Shown: piece after piece, positions 20,467 through 27,780 of the stretch | How the letters are laid out: each line of letters starts with the position of its first letter | Numbering within the stretch: position 1 is the first letter of the stretch | Made by a program: the position numbers and the translations under genes | Source of the DNA: a virus | Strand: one strand, 5' to 3' | IMG/VR virus record: IMGVR_UViG_3300037486_000088 | Span: 1 to 41,734 of that record | Length of the DNA: 41,734 bases | Notes under the pieces: model-generated | What the model was told of the DNA's origin: nothing | The model's database searches: none | What the model saw: only the letters and a program-made list of their open reading frames with translations

Positions 20467-20946
20467 ATGCGAACAACACTTGAAATAGCATGGGCGGCAG
20501 GGTTCTTAGAGGGTGAGGGAACATTCAACCTCACCCCGACGAAGGCCCTCTTCGTAAATGCAACGCAGGTCCAGAGACAACCTCTGGAGGTTTTGCAGCG
20601 CATTTTCGGAGGAAAGATCTTTGGCCCGTATCATCCTTCCAGCAAAACCGGAAAGGCCAACCCATCGTTTCGGTGGACGGCCACCACCAGTTTGGCTGCG
20701 AGTGTGATGATGACGGTCTACGGAATGATGTCGCCCAAGCGCCAATCTCGCATCCGCGAATGCCTTACCGTATGGAAAACAACCGCACACATGGGTCTTC
20801 GTAATCACCGGAAGACCCATTGTCCGGCTGGGCACCCATACGACGAAGCGAACACGTATCACACCAAGGGTAAGGTTGGAAGAAGCTGCCGAGCGTGTAG
20901 GAACCACTTACGAAATGCGCGGGCAGCCATTCGGTCTTGGACCTAA
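20467..20946 (+). CDS. Free-standing LAGLIDADG homing endonuclease
   Basis: A 159-residue protein with the motif IAWAAGFLEGEGTF (about residues 7-20), the single LAGLIDADG helix of homodimeric homing enzymes. The C-terminus adds a zinc-finger-like CPAGHP...CRACRNH that may help bind DNA. It lies in an otherwise continuous capsid operon, 26 bases after the capsid stop, with more A and T than its neighbours, which suggests insertion. Its likely target is the equivalent junction in related phages. Confidence 0.8.
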   Translation: MRTTLEIAWAAGFLEGEGTFNLTPTKALFVNATQVQRQPLEVLQRIFGGKIFGPYHPSSKTGKANPSFRWTATTSLAASVMMTVYGMMSPKRQSRIRECLTVWKTTAHMGLRNHRKTHCPAGHPYDEANTYHTKGKVGRSCRACRNHLRNARAAIRSWT

Positions 20947-20999
20947 CACCCCCAGCCGGGGCAGGGACCATGATTCCACCCCGAGAGGAGTAGCAACCC

Positions 21000-21464
21000 A
21001 TGGCCACGTTCAACAGCAACCAGTACGAGAACCAGATTTCGGTGTCGCGGGATGGCGAGCCTGGCGAGATGAAGGCAAAGTATTTCGAGGGTGTCACCGC
21101 CACGGCGGCGACTGGCACCATCAACTTCATCAAGCTGCCCCCGGGAAAGATCCGCATTCTGCCGGGGCTCTCCAGCTTCCTGTGCTCCAACATGGCCGCC
21201 ACAGCCAACATCTCCATCGGCTACGCGGCCTACACCGCGGCCAACGGGACGGCCGTGGTGGCAGACGTGGACGCCCTCAAGGCCGAGGGGCTGGTCAACG
21301 CCTGCGTCCTCGCCAACTCCTATAACATCATGGCGAACGTCGCCAACACCGGCTTGCTGCTCGACAGCATGGCCGGGGTGACGATCACCGGCACCGTGGG
21401 GACGGCCAACACCGCCGCCAACGGCACATACTCCGGGTACATCAGCTACGTGTATCTCGGCTAA
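21000..21464 (+). CDS. Probable capsid decoration or minor head protein
   Basis: A 154-residue protein preceded by GAGAGGAG. It is rich in Ala, Thr, Asn and Gly with alternating strands (INFIKLPPGKIRILPG, TANISIGYAAYTA). The sequence and its position after the capsid gene suggest a small beta-barrel that decorates the head. A strong hairpin follows, as is common after abundant structural genes. The exact family is not recognised. Confidence 0.6.
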   Translation: MATFNSNQYENQISVSRDGEPGEMKAKYFEGVTATAATGTINFIKLPPGKIRILPGLSSFLCSNMAATANISIGYAAYTAANGTAVVADVDALKAEGLVNACVLANSYNIMANVANTGLLLDSMAGVTITGTVGTANTAANGTYSGYISYVYLG

Positions 21465-21473
21465 CCACTCACC

Positions 21474-21499
21474 GGGGGGTCGGGGCAACCCGGCCCCCC
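21474..21499 (+). terminator. Strong GNRA-loop hairpin after decoration gene
   Basis: An 11-bp stem (one G-U), GGGGGGTCGGG with CCCGGCCCCCC, closed by a GCAA tetraloop. Only TT follows, so it may be a partial terminator or a 3'-end stabiliser that sets expression levels between head genes and downstream genes. Confidence 0.6.
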
Positions 21500-21510
21500 T
21501 TGGGGGAGGC

Positions 21511-22293
21511 ATGTCGGCACCACCGTATCTCAGAGCATGGCGCACCAAGTGGCTCGGGGCGCCCAACACGGCGGCCAACACCGTGCCGGCGACGGCGGGG
21601 CTGGACGTGTCGAACCTCGCGCCAGTCCTGATTAAGGGCACCATCCGCTCTACCCCCACCGCGATTGACTGTGCGCTGGTGGGGCTCCTGAAGGACTCCA
21701 CCTGGTGGGCAGGCCAGGGGGCCAACATCCAAGCCGCCGTCACCGTGGACACCACAGATGCCCAGTCGGCCGCGGCCAACGACTTCCCGCTGGAGGTGGC
21801 GAACCAGGCCAACTCCGGGTGTATGTTCGGCGGTCCCGTGCCATTCGGCGCCCTCTCCATCGCCACCACGGTCAACAGCGCCGGATCGCCCGTGCGCGTA
21901 CTGGAATATTGGAACGGGGCCTGGACGACCATCGCCGCCGCGGGGCTCATTGTCGCCCCACCGGCCAACTGGCTGACCACCGCTACGGAGGACCTGATTC
22001 TCTTCGTTCCTCCGAACGACTGGGTTGTGGGGGGCACGCCCACGGATACCGCGAACCAAACCACGTTCAATCTCCGCATCCGCTCCACCACGGCCCCCAC
22101 CACCGCTGGGGTCGCGGGCCGCGTGTATCTCGGCGTGGTGTTCGACGGCCGGAAGGCGCTCGCGGCCAACAGCACCTGGGATGTCGCGTGGGACAACGAA
22201 CAAGGCTGGCCCTGCCCCAACGCCGTCGCGGCGGTCTCGGGGGCAGCCAACGTCGCGAACGAAGGCCACGTCGTCAGCATCGTCTACCGCTAG
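21511..22293 (+). CDS. Structural protein, beta-rich
   Basis: A 260-residue protein with low charge and many Ala, Thr, Asn and Val residues, including PNTAANTVPATAG, VRVLEYWNGAWTTIAAAG and RVYLGVVFDGRKAL. It looks like a virion surface protein with jelly-roll or Ig-like strands. It shares its composition with its two neighbours. A GGGGGAGG site precedes the start. Confidence 0.55.
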   Translation: MSAPPYLRAWRTKWLGAPNTAANTVPATAGLDVSNLAPVLIKGTIRSTPTAIDCALVGLLKDSTWWAGQGANIQAAVTVDTTDAQSAAANDFPLEVANQANSGCMFGGPVPFGALSIATTVNSAGSPVRVLEYWNGAWTTIAAAGLIVAPPANWLTTATEDLILFVPPNDWVVGGTPTDTANQTTFNLRIRSTTAPTTAGVAGRVYLGVVFDGRKALAANSTWDVAWDNEQGWPCPNAVAAVSGAANVANEGHVVSIVYR

Positions 22294-22305
22294 AGGAGGA
22301 GGTTC

Positions 22306-22704
22306 ATGGCCATCAACATGTCTGTCGCGCTTCGCACCGCTCGGGCCAACCAAATCGAAGTGGCCGTCGGGGCGAACGCGATCCTGCACATCTTCACCGG
22401 GGCGGTTCCCGCAACCTGCGCCGCCGGCAACAGCAGCTCGAACATCTGTGCGATGCCGCTCGGGGCGAACTGGCTGGCGGACGCCGCGAACGGGGCCGTC
22501 ACGAAAAACGGGACGTGGCAGGGGAACGCCACCGCCAACGGCACGGCGGGAAACTGGCGGATCTTTGCCAGCGATGCCACCACCTGTCACATGCAAGGCA
22601 ACTGCGCGAACGCCAACGGGGACATGACGCTGGACAACGTGTCCATCGCCATCAACCAGACCGTGACCGTCAACGCCTTTACTTTAACCGAAGGCAACAC
22701 CTAA
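22306..22704 (+). CDS. Structural protein, Asn/Ala/Thr-rich
   Basis: A 132-residue protein starting MAINMSVALRTARANQIEVA, which resembles virion proteins that begin with a short anchor and continue as a beta domain. It has paired cysteines (ATCAAGNSSSNIC; TTCHMQGNC). AGGAGGAGG precedes the start. Likely a minor virion protein. Confidence 0.55.
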   Translation: MAINMSVALRTARANQIEVAVGANAILHIFTGAVPATCAAGNSSSNICAMPLGANWLADAANGAVTKNGTWQGNATANGTAGNWRIFASDATTCHMQGNCANANGDMTLDNVSIAINQTVTVNAFTLTEGNT

Positions 22705-22750
22705 ACCATGGTCCCGCCTGGACAGCGGGAACCCACCCACAGGAGGCACT

Positions 22751-23452
22751 ATGACCTGGCATCGGCGTCCGAAGAAAATGCTCGTCACACTCGCCATCGA
22801 CAACTACGCGCCCGCGATCACCAGCATCACGTTTCCGCTGCTGAAGCACTGGGCGCAGAAGCATCGGTACGACTTCCACGTCATCACCGAGCGGAAACTA
22901 TCGCAGACCGCGCCGCCCGTGATGGAGAAGTTTCAATGCTACCACCTGATTCAGAAGCACGAGTGTGAGTACATGATCTTCATTGACGCCGATGCCATGG
23001 TCCACCCGGACATGTATGACCCGTGGGAGCATATCCCAAAGGATCACTGCTTCCACAATGGCCACGATATGTGCAACCTCCGCTGGACCATTGCGGAAGA
23101 CCGATTCTTCAAGCGCGACGGCCGGATGCTCGCCGGGGGCAACTGGCTCACCGGGGCGACCGACTTGACCTACGACATCTGGGCGCCGCACGACGACCTG
23201 ACCATTGAACAAGCGATCAAGAACATCACCCCCATCGTCATTGAAAAGAAAACCGTCATCGAGGCCAGCCACCTCGTGGACGACTACCTGACCAGCCGCA
23301 ACATCGCCAAGTACGGGTTGAAGTTTACCGAGATCCAAGAGGTGAGCAAGCGCCTCGGCGTCAACCCCTATATGTGGCACCAGTACGTGATCGGCGTGGA
23401 AGAAAAGACGGTGATGATGCAGAAAGTCCTCAAAGAGTGGGGCTTGGCATGA
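22751..23452 (+). CDS. GT-A-fold glycosyltransferase
   Basis: A 233-residue protein. The N-terminal strand KMLVTLAIDNYAP leads into a nucleotide-sugar-binding fold with the metal-binding DxD motif in MIFIDADAMVHP (D79/D81). A later LAGGNWLTGAT matches the acceptor-side loop of galactosyltransferase-like enzymes. It should move a sugar from a nucleotide donor to a phage or host acceptor. It overlaps the methyltransferase gene by four bases and is the first of three enzymes. AGGAGG (22740-22745) precedes the start. Confidence 0.78.
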   Translation: MTWHRRPKKMLVTLAIDNYAPAITSITFPLLKHWAQKHRYDFHVITERKLSQTAPPVMEKFQCYHLIQKHECEYMIFIDADAMVHPDMYDPWEHIPKDHCFHNGHDMCNLRWTIAEDRFFKRDGRMLAGGNWLTGATDLTYDIWAPHDDLTIEQAIKNITPIVIEKKTVIEASHLVDDYLTSRNIAKYGLKFTEIQEVSKRLGVNPYMWHQYVIGVEEKTVMMQKVLKEWGLA

Positions 23453-23964
23453 GCGGCCCGCCGGAGGGCCTCATCGGACAGGACGGCTACGACTGGATGG
23501 CTGAGCAGGCGAAGGATATGGCGTCCGTGGTGGAAGTCGGCTGTTGGCAGGGCTATGGCACAGAGGCCCTGCTTAGGGTGTGTCCTGGCCAGGTAACGGC
23601 TGTGGACCACTGGATGGGAAGTCCCGACCCCACGGATGCCACGCACAAGCCGGCCAAGAAGTACGACATCCACGCCCTGTTTGTGGCGCGGGTGGGCCAC
23701 TATCCAAACTTGACCATTCTTCGGATGGACAGCGTGGAGGCGTCCACGCACTTTCCCGACCAGTCGGTGGACATGATTTTCATTGACGCAGGGCATGACG
23801 CCGCGTCCGTGACCGCCGACATTCGCGCCTGGGCTCCCAAATGCCGAAAACTGATCTGCGGGCATGACGGGAGCTATGAGACGGTGCGAAAGGCCGTGGA
23901 AACCTTGGGACGCCCCATCAACCGCCATCCGGGTGATATATGGAGTGTGCGATGCGACGGCTAA
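23449..23964 (+). CDS. SAM-dependent methyltransferase (class I)
   Basis: A 171-residue protein. SAM-binding motif I is VVEVGCWQGYGTEAL (about residues 27-41), and an acidic motif, MIFIDAGHDAASV (about 109), follows. This matches small-molecule or sugar methyltransferases of the Methyltransf_24 type rather than DNA methylases. The start overlaps the glycosyltransferase stop, and its end overlaps the radical-SAM gene, so all three are probably made together. Confidence 0.8.
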   Translation: MSGPPEGLIGQDGYDWMAEQAKDMASVVEVGCWQGYGTEALLRVCPGQVTAVDHWMGSPDPTDATHKPAKKYDIHALFVARVGHYPNLTILRMDSVEASTHFPDQSVDMIFIDAGHDAASVTADIRAWAPKCRKLICGHDGSYETVRKAVETLGRPINRHPGDIWSVRCDG

Positions 23965-24923
23965 TGGATATGGAGTGCCAGATCGAAATTACCAACGCCT
24001 GCGTCCTACAGTGCGCGAATTGTACCCGCTTCTGTGGCCATCACCCCAAGGCGTACTTCCTCACACGGGAGCAAGTCACCGAGGCGTTGAAGTCGCTCAA
24101 GGGGCACCCCAAACTCGTGGGCATCATGGGCGGGGAGCCGCTGCTGCACCCCGAGTTTGAGTGGATCTGCGAGGAGGCGCGGCGCTACTTCCCCCGCGAA
24201 CAACTCGGCCTGTGGACGGGCCTGCCAAAGAATGACAAGTACATCGCCTATCGCAAGGCCATCGTGGAAACGTTCTACAGCATCTTCATCAACGACCACA
24301 GCCGGGGGGACATCTACCACGCTCCGCTGCTGGTATCCGCCAAGTCGGTCGCGCAGAAGGCGTGCCCGGACGATCCTGTGGCGCGGGATCGCCTCATGTG
24401 GAACTGGATCGACCAATGCTGGGTGCAGAACTCGTGGAGCAAGGCGATCAACCCCAAGGGCGCCTTCTTCTGCGAAGTGGCCGCGGCGCAGTCCATCCTC
24501 TACGACGGACCGAGGGGGTGGAAGGTCGAACCCGACTGGTGGAAGCGGTCGCCCATGGACTACCGGTCGCAGATGGAGCAATGGTGTCCGGGGTGCGGCG
24601 CGGCCTGCTCGCTCAAGCGTCGGGTGAGCACGGATGAACGGGACGACATCTCCCCGGACAACCTGGAGCGCCTGAAGGCCGCGGGAAGCCGGAAGGTGAA
24701 GCACGGCCTGTACGAGATCAGCGACTCGGCGCTCGTGCAGGAACCCGAGGAAATGGCGAAGTACAAGGACACCGAATGGCGCAATCAGGTGGCGGGACGC
24801 TACGGGATGTTCCTGACCATCAACGACATGCGCTACTGGGAGCCCCACCTCAAGCCGCGTTGGACGCCCGATGAGGCAGTGAAGCCGAGCCTCTTCGAGC
24901 AAATCTGCGCGGGATGCAAGTAA
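23952..24923 (+). CDS. Radical-SAM enzyme with SPASM-like C-terminal cysteines
   Basis: A 323-residue enzyme. CVLQCANC (C17, C21, C24) is the CxxxCxxC loop that holds a 4Fe-4S cluster for cleaving SAM to a radical, and GIMGGEPLLHPEF is the GGEP SAM-binding motif. Later cysteines (FFCEVAAAQ, WCPGCGAAC, CAGCK) fit an auxiliary cluster domain. It probably modifies a sugar or peptide together with the two enzymes upstream. GGAG lies 6 bases before ATG 23952; ATG 23964, which overlaps the previous TAA, is also possible. Radical-SAM genes are uncommon in phages of this size. Confidence 0.85.
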   Translation: MRRLMDMECQIEITNACVLQCANCTRFCGHHPKAYFLTREQVTEALKSLKGHPKLVGIMGGEPLLHPEFEWICEEARRYFPREQLGLWTGLPKNDKYIAYRKAIVETFYSIFINDHSRGDIYHAPLLVSAKSVAQKACPDDPVARDRLMWNWIDQCWVQNSWSKAINPKGAFFCEVAAAQSILYDGPRGWKVEPDWWKRSPMDYRSQMEQWCPGCGAACSLKRRVSTDERDDISPDNLERLKAAGSRKVKHGLYEISDSALVQEPEEMAKYKDTEWRNQVAGRYGMFLTINDMRYWEPHLKPRWTPDEAVKPSLFEQICAGCK

Positions 24924-24934
24924 AAGGAGTCCCC

Positions 24935-25309
24935 ATGCGTATCCTCTGGCTCACCCTCGCGTTCCTGTTCTGTGCCATCCCGGCCTTCGCCGCCACGGCT
25001 ACCCTGACATGGACCGATCCCGCCACCAACGAAGCGGGGTTCCATGTCCATCGCGCCGCTAAGGCGTGTACGCCCGTCCCGGTTGACGCAGACTTTACGA
25101 AGCTGGGCGAGGTCGGCGCGAACGTCAAGACCTACGTGGATAGTACCGCCGTCGCGGGCAACAAATACTGTTACAAGGTGCGGGCGTGGAATCTCCAGTA
25201 TGCGCTGGACCCGGAATCCGCGCAGTACAGCCCATTCAGCAACCTGGCGGGGAAAGACTTCCCTTTAGCGGGACCGGACGCTGCGCCGACTGGCTTAACA
25301 GTCAACTGA
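24935..25309 (+). CDS. Exported fibronectin type III domain protein
   Basis: A 124-residue protein with a classical signal peptide (MRILWLTLAFLFCAIPAFA, cut after AFA) and then one fibronectin-III-like domain (ATATLTWTDPATNEAGFHVH, later YCYKVRAWN). Virion tail proteins normally have no signal peptide, so this is more likely secreted into the periplasm or beyond. It might alter the host surface or block superinfection. AAAAGGAG precedes the start. Confidence 0.75.
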   Translation: MRILWLTLAFLFCAIPAFAATATLTWTDPATNEAGFHVHRAAKACTPVPVDADFTKLGEVGANVKTYVDSTAVAGNKYCYKVRAWNLQYALDPESAQYSPFSNLAGKDFPLAGPDAAPTGLTVN

Positions 25310-25385
25310 CGGCGGCCAACAAGTTGGTGCAGTATTTCAAGTGCATTGAGCGGTTGATCGACCCTCCACAGTAGCGAGGCGCGGC

Positions 25386-27044
25386 ATGCGACCATTCATC
25401 GAGTGGGACCGAACACGCCCAGGATTCGGCCGAGTCAACTATGCCGCAGCGGATCGCGTCTGCCGTGCTACACGGGGGTCGAAACACGCCCAGCGGGCCG
25501 CGTGGTCGCACGTCGCGCAGTACGTCCGGTTGCTGGAGGACGGCTATCGCATGGGCGGAGGCGTTGGTTGGGTCGCGCCGATTGGCCTCCCCACTCCGCT
25601 ATGGAACGGGACCTGCCCGATTGACATTTCCCGGCCAACGCTTCCCTCCCCGTGGACGAGCAATACGACGGGATGGTATTTCGTACAAAGCGGTGGAACC
25701 AATTCGGGGAATGGCTATCCCGGAAGTCCTCGCGGAACCTTCCCCACTCCATCACCCGGAGAGAAGGTTGTCTTCAACGGAACCTGGACGACCCAACCGA
25801 CGATCAGTTGGACGGGCACGGCCGCCAATCCGATCTGGCTGATGGCATATAACACTAGCACCAAACCGTCTTTTGGCAGCCCCGGAGCATTCGGTGGGGC
25901 TTACACCATCATTGACAACATTGCCTGGGCATTCAATAACAGCCGCGATTCGGTGGATATTGCAGGAAGCAATCTCCTCTTGCGCGTCTGTAGTTACGCA
26001 AACACCTATGACAGCGCGAACGGTGCAGGGTTCTTTCCAGAAGGCACCAACAACATCATCTATGGGTCAACCATCTCCGCCTGTGGGAACTGGGAGTATA
26101 CCGGGGGATCGGACATTGATCGTCATGGGATGAAGATCGGTGGAGTCAACGGATTCTGGGCAGTCGATAATACCATCTATCACTGTCACGGAGACGGGAT
26201 TCAGGTAGGGGACGCGAACAATACAGCCGCGGAAATCAACAAGGTCTATATTGGGCGAAATCTCTTTTACGAAAACTATCAAACCGGGGCATGGACGAAG
26301 AACGCGACGGACGTGATTTTCTCTGAGAATACCTGCCACGACTTCTGGGCGCACGCCGATTCAACTGGCTCGGGTCTGGGTGGGCAATACGATCCAAAGT
26401 ACGTCTGGTACATTGTCAACTCGATCTATAACTGCATGAGTGCCGTGCATATCGGTGGTCCTAACAATGGGACTGGCGGCCCCTGGTATATCATTGGCAA
26501 CTGTGCCTCCAATATCGACGCCGAAAGCACGAACTACGCCTATGATGCCGGGGCGCTGGGTGGACGGAACGCGGGAGCGATGACAATCATCTTCAACACG
26601 GTGTATGACGCCGACTGTTTCATCAGCACCGCCCCTGGACATTCGTCATTCCGGGTCTACAACAACATCTTTTCGACGCTCAAGTCTGGCGGCGTGGCGT
26701 TCGATCTGGCTGGCGTAGCGATTACCCACGATTACAACTGTTTCTCCTCGTCCGCCTACGATCCAGGCAGCGAGGCAAATCGGAGAGTCGGTGATCCGCT
26801 GTTCGTCGCTCCGGCTTCTCGGAACTTCGCGCTTCAAAGCGGTTCACCGGCCAAGGACACTGCGAATCCAGTGGAGGAGGCGGCTTTTGCGGCATTCCAG
26901 ACACGCTATGGTCTGGACATCCGGAAAGACATTCTGGGCGGGACACGTCCCTATAACAGCAGATGGGACATGGGGGCCTATGAATATGGAGCAACATCCG
27001 GCTCCACGCCCCCCACCGGCATTCCCATCCTGAGCGTGAGGTAG
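25386..27044 (+). CDS. Parallel beta-helix protein, depolymerase-like
   Basis: A 552-residue protein. The N-terminal ~75 residues are basic and may anchor or precede the main fold. From about residue 95 (WYFVQSGGTNSGNGYPGSP) it reads as a right-handed beta-helix with repeating Asn-rich turns (NNIIYGSTISACGNW, VDNTIYHCHGDGIQVGDANN). It closes with RWDMGAYEYG, a frequent end signature of pectate-lyase-like domains. It probably binds or cuts a polysaccharide on the host. It is not at the usual tailspike position, which is filled by the gene at 39354. Confidence 0.75.
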   Translation: MRPFIEWDRTRPGFGRVNYAAADRVCRATRGSKHAQRAAWSHVAQYVRLLEDGYRMGGGVGWVAPIGLPTPLWNGTCPIDISRPTLPSPWTSNTTGWYFVQSGGTNSGNGYPGSPRGTFPTPSPGEKVVFNGTWTTQPTISWTGTAANPIWLMAYNTSTKPSFGSPGAFGGAYTIIDNIAWAFNNSRDSVDIAGSNLLLRVCSYANTYDSANGAGFFPEGTNNIIYGSTISACGNWEYTGGSDIDRHGMKIGGVNGFWAVDNTIYHCHGDGIQVGDANNTAAEINKVYIGRNLFYENYQTGAWTKNATDVIFSENTCHDFWAHADSTGSGLGGQYDPKYVWYIVNSIYNCMSAVHIGGPNNGTGGPWYIIGNCASNIDAESTNYAYDAGALGGRNAGAMTIIFNTVYDADCFISTAPGHSSFRVYNNIFSTLKSGGVAFDLAGVAITHDYNCFSSSAYDPGSEANRRVGDPLFVAPASRNFALQSGSPAKDTANPVEEAAFAAFQTRYGLDIRKDILGGTRPYNSRWDMGAYEYGATSGSTPPTGIPILSVR

Positions 27045-27045
27045 T

Positions 27046-27780
27046 ATGGCGACCTACTCGGACGATTTTGAACGCGCAGCCCTCGGGGACGACTGGACCG
27101 TCGTTGACGGCACGCCGCAGATTTTCGGGATTAGTGATTTTGGCGGGGCCTCTGGAGCATCGGAAAGTGATGCGGGATACGTCCCAGAGGTTGACTCCGA
27201 AAATCAATACATGGAATGTGTCCTGTCCGTCCTCCCCGGCAATATCCCAAACTCGGTCATCCTCTATATCCGAGAGGATGGCTCGTACAACGGCTACGGT
27301 TTTCAGGTTGGGTCGGACGGATGGCTGCTATTGCGGCTAGATGCCGGGACTCCCACCACTATTGATAGCGGAGTCGATACGCCGTCTACCGGGCAGACAC
27401 TCCGCATCGAGGCGAATGGGTCTACCATCCGTGGACTCATTAACGGATCGGAGGTTGGGTCCACTAGTGACGGGACGCACACTGATGGACGCATAGGGAT
27501 TCTTGGAGTCATCGGGGATACCGTCCGCGTCGAATCGTGGGGGTTCGGGGACTTGGGAGGCGGGGCCACCACCACCCAGGAAGGCTACCGCTGGCGCCTG
27601 GACGACGGAGACCAGGCGAACGCCACCTGGGCGGCCGTGCAGGATACCGGCATCACCTGTCCCGCGAACAGCGTGCGCCGCCTCCGTGTCCTGGTAGACA
27701 CAACGGGTGATGTCAACTCGGCACAGTTTCAACTGGAGTACAAGGAAGCCAACGACGCCAACTGGACGAAGGTGAGTTAG
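27046..27780 (+). CDS. Lectin-like (concanavalin/LamG-fold) protein
   Basis: A 244-residue protein. The start YSDDFERAALGDDWTVVDG, followed by YNGYGFQVGSDGWLLLRLD and TLRIEANGSTIRGLINGS, is the usual outline of LamG/concanavalin-like carbohydrate-binding domains. The last 60 residues form a separate beta domain (RLRVLVDTTGDVNSAQFQLE). It shares one base of its stop with the next GTG. Probably a virion adhesin subunit. Confidence 0.72.
   Translation: MATYSDDFERAALGDDWTVVDGTPQIFGISDFGGASGASESDAGYVPEVDSENQYMECVLSVLPGNIPNSVILYIREDGSYNGYGFQVGSDGWLLLRLDAGTPTTIDSGVDTPSTGQTLRIEANGSTIRGLINGSEVGSTSDGTHTDGRIGILGVIGDTVRVESWGFGDLGGGATTTQEGYRWRLDDGDQANATWAAVQDTGITCPANSVRRLRVLVDTTGDVNSAQFQLEYKEANDANWTKVS

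Noticed and set aside
20943-22596. Long minus-strand frames opposite the structural genes
   Set aside because: Both are antisense to genes with good ribosome sites and virion-like composition; no family features are seen.
24006-24902. Minus-strand frame opposite the radical-SAM gene
   Set aside because: The sense frame carries exact radical-SAM motifs, so the antisense frame is a shadow.
25306-25374. Short frame between the fibronectin-III gene and the beta-helix gene
   Set aside because: It reads as a plausible helix (KLVQYFKCIERLIDPP) but has only CTG or GTG starts and no ribosome site; it may be a remnant.
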